A stretch of 21,675 nucleotides of DNA from a virus: positions 1 to 21,675 of IMG/VR virus record IMGVR_UViG_3300025450_000141; one strand, 5' to 3'. Of this stretch, positions 20,131 to 21,675 are shown piece by piece. The notes below the pieces were generated by a model. The model saw only the letters and a program-made list of their open reading frames with translations. It was not told the DNA's origin and searched no databases. Made by a program: the position numbers and the translations under genes. Positions within the stretch are counted from its first letter, which is position 1. The number at the start of each line of letters is the position of its first letter.

Positions 20131-20824
20131 TGGAACAGCTAATTGGAACCCCCAGCTAGATGAAATTATTGAAGAAAGTTATGAAAGAGTTGGGGTCGAA
20201 ATCCGCACGGGTTACCAAGCTCGTACCGCGCGACGAAGTCTCAACTATCTCATAACCGAGCTTGCTAACCACGGGTTGAATCTTTGGACTTACGAAGAAG
20301 CGGACATCCCGCTCACCCAAGGACAGTACATTTACGATCTTCCAGAAGACTGCGTAGACCTTGTTGATCAAGTGATTCGACAGAATCCGGGTAGCCAATA
20401 CAACCAGACCGATTTAGTTATCCCACGTATAGCCCTGCCGACTTATGACGCGATCCCAAACAAGCTGTCGCAAGGACGCCCCGTACAGGTATGGGTAAAC
20501 AGGCAGTCACCTATCCCGAAAATTTACTTGTGGCAAGTGCCCAATCAATCGGGCTACTCTTTTCATTATTGGTATCTGCGCCGCGTTCAAGACGCTGGGC
20601 AGTCAGGTGCTACAACGCAAGATGTACCTTTCCGTTTTTACGAAGCATTGACCGCGGGACTTTCGTATCATTTGGGTAGAAAACAACCGGATTTGGATAT
20701 GAATAGACTGCAGATGCTGAAAGCGTCTTATGATGAAGCATTGCAGTTGGCAATGGATGAGGACAGAGATAAAAGTCCTGTGAGATTTGTTCCGATGGCT
20801 GGGTACTTGGGTGGTGGCTGGTAA
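20120..20824 (+). CDS. Head-tail adaptor, gp4-like
   Basis: A 234-aa neck protein expected to bind under the portal and close the filled head. The recognised pattern is EIIEESYERVG, YQARTARRSLNYLITELANHGLNLWTYE, IYDLPEDCVDLVDQVIR, DLVIPRIALPTYDAIPNKLSQGRPVQVWVNRQ and YEALTAGLSYHLGRKQP. This is the layout of P22 gp4-like and related connector proteins in environmental podoviruses. The start lies inside the end of endonuclease 2, with GGAGG 9 nt upstream. The first 20 codons duplicate the remnant at 19427-19489 with different codons (CCC/CTA/GAA versus CCG/CTT/GAG). The 5' end therefore was not copied recently from that remnant. It probably arrived with the endonuclease. Confidence 0.82.
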   Translation: MATSGTANWNPQLDEIIEESYERVGVEIRTGYQARTARRSLNYLITELANHGLNLWTYEEADIPLTQGQYIYDLPEDCVDLVDQVIRQNPGSQYNQTDLVIPRIALPTYDAIPNKLSQGRPVQVWVNRQSPIPKIYLWQVPNQSGYSFHYWYLRRVQDAGQSGATTQDVPFRFYEALTAGLSYHLGRKQPDLDMNRLQMLKASYDEALQLAMDEDRDKSPVRFVPMAGYLGGGW

Positions 20825-21207
20825 TGGCTACACGGTTCGCGAGTTATAAGCGGGCGTTCGGGTATTGCGATCTTTGTGGCCAGCGCTATGACCTCAAGGT
20901 GATGAAAAAGATCTATATTATGGGGAAACTCATTAACACCAAACGGTGTACTGAGTGTTGGGAAATTGACCATCCTCAGAATTGGGTCGGAATCATTGGT
21001 TCGCAGAAGGTTTCAAATGACCCGCAGGCTCTCCGTGAGCCTCGTCCTGACACGAACAGGAATGACTCTTGCGCTGACTTCGCTTTTAACCCTGTGGCTA
21101 CCCAGCAGCTCACCACGTATCTGAACAATGTTAGAATTACGGCATTCACTTCGGTAGCTCCCGGCGCTGTGATTGTTCCTCCGCTTCCGGGTAACGCACT
21201 TCTCTAA
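20824..21207 (+). CDS. Zinc-ribbon protein, 127 aa
   Basis: The N-terminal part carries two CxxC knuckles, C15-D-L-C18 and C42-T-E-C45, with H50 just after. The spacing is that of a zinc ribbon: GYCDLCGQRY and KRCTECWEIDHPQ. The C-terminal 60 residues are Pro/Ala-rich and end in VPPLPGNALL. Proteins with this ribbon are frequent beside neck genes of environmental phages and are thought to be structural or assembly proteins, without proof. The ATG overlaps the previous stop (TAATG). Confidence 0.78.
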   Translation: MATRFASYKRAFGYCDLCGQRYDLKVMKKIYIMGKLINTKRCTECWEIDHPQNWVGIIGSQKVSNDPQALREPRPDTNRNDSCADFAFNPVATQQLTTYLNNVRITAFTSVAPGAVIVPPLPGNALL

Positions 21208-21218
21208 GAGGTAACACG

Positions 21219-21389
21219 ATGGCCAAGCATGATGATGTCGCTGAAGACAAGAAACTGATCAAGCAGACTGTTAAAAAGTCCGCTCTGAAGGGCATGAAAA
21301 AGGGCGGTGTAACCTCCCTCGACATGAAGAAGTATGGGCGCAACCTCGCTCGTGCTATGAATCAGAAGGGGTCTAGCCGTGGCAAGTAA
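21219..21389 (+). CDS. Small basic protein, 56 aa
   Basis: A Lys-rich short protein beginning MAKHDDVAEDKKLIKQTVKK and ending GRNLARAMNQKGSSRGK. The KYGRNLARAMNQK segment resembles a motif in small phage tail-region proteins. GAGG lies 7 nt before the ATG, 11 bp after the previous stop. Its stop overlaps the next gene by 11 nt. The function is unknown. The strong ribosome-binding site and operon fit make it credible. Confidence 0.75.
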   Translation: MAKHDDVAEDKKLIKQTVKKSALKGMKKGGVTSLDMKKYGRNLARAMNQKGSSRGK

Positions 21390-21549
21390 AGAACATCAGG
21401 AAGGCTCTGCAGAGTACAAAGGAATAAAGTCTGTTCCGACTCCCAAGTCCTCTGGGTACCCGAACAATATCGCATCTACGCAGACTGTCAAGACTCGCGG
21501 CACAGGCGCGCAGACGAAAGGCACTAAGCACAGCACCAAGATGGGCTAA
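21379..21549 (+). CDS. Small protein with TRGTGAQTKGTK motif, 56 aa (GTG start)
   Basis: No in-frame ATG exists near the start. GTG at 21379-21381 with AAGGGG 7 nt upstream gives a 56-aa product overlapping the previous gene by 11 nt. The C-terminus TVKTRGTGAQTKGTKHSTKM plus G matches a short motif (TRGTGAATKGTK) seen in small phage tail-region proteins. It is basic, Ser/Thr/Gly-rich and probably disordered. The function is unknown. Confidence 0.68.
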   Translation: MASKEHQEGSAEYKGIKSVPTPKSSGYPNNIASTQTVKTRGTGAQTKGTKHSTKMG

Positions 21550-21551
21550 AC

Positions 21552-21675
21552 ATGTCATACGACATTACGACATACGCGGGGCTGGTAGAGGCAATACAAG
21601 CCTTTACTGAAGTTGATGAGGCGAGCTTCATCAGCAACATTCCTAACTTTGTTCAGGATGTAGAGCGGCTGGTTA
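21552..21675 (+). CDS. Putative neck/adaptor protein (3' end beyond window)
   Basis: An open frame from the ATG at 21552 runs off the right edge and shows 41 residues: MSYDITTYAGLVEAIQAFTE, then VDEASFISNIPNFVQDVERLV. This opening, with a short N-terminal helix and a D-ASF---IP-F---VE-RL pattern, resembles gp6-like phage adaptor proteins. Those commonly follow in this part of the neck module. There is too little sequence to be sure, and no clear ribosome-binding site is seen, so coupling from the previous stop (2 bp away) is likely. Confidence 0.6.
   Translation, partial: MSYDITTYAGLVEAIQAFTEVDEASFISNIPNFVQDVERLV

Overview
The window is a piece of a tailed double-stranded DNA phage genome, free or integrated, probably podovirus-like and infecting a bacterium with a standard sigma70 system. 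The evidence is a contiguous head module (small and large terminase, P22-type portal, scaffold, HK97-fold major capsid protein, gp4-like adaptor) and very dense gene packing with ATGA-type overlaps. Several short proteins belong to families seen almost only in phages: DUF3310, DUF6321, a phage GroES and 'GGSVDG' tail peptides. Near-consensus TTGACA/TATAAT promoters point to a proteobacterial-type host. No integrase, tRNA, rRNA or CRISPR array was seen.

The window has two divergent arms. The left arm (about 1-6600, minus strand) is early or accessory. It holds an AAA+ MoxR-like ATPase (cut off by the left edge), a DUF3150-like partner, several unrecognised small proteins, a 308-aa unknown, and a 212-aa Lys/Ala-rich protein followed by two tiny membrane peptides and a textbook terminator. 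The non-coding gaps of this arm carry seven copies of the 20-bp palindrome AACTTCATACGTATGAAGTT (six perfect, one with a single mismatch). They lie next to three sigma70-like leftward promoters or directly against stop codons, and no copy was found in the right arm. This looks like a dispersed operator or 'stoperator' system and is the most unusual feature of the window.

The junction (about 6606-7013) is non-coding. It is GC-rich and repetitive on its left and AT-rich on its right, with a different 16-bp palindrome and a -10-like element just before the packaging genes.

The right arm (7014-21675, plus strand) encodes packaging and virion assembly in the order TerS?, TerL, DUF3310, portal, small coiled-coil protein, GroES-like co-chaperonin, scaffold, unknown, structural protein and major capsid protein. 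After these come small structural or accessory proteins, a gp4-like adaptor, a zinc-ribbon protein and the start of another gene. Two different GIY-YIG/NUMOD3 homing endonuclease genes interrupt this arm. The first sits between two near-matching terminator-promoter units. The second splits the start of the adaptor gene: a 20-codon remnant of the old start stays upstream, and a recoded, intact adaptor gene begins inside the last codons of the endonuclease.
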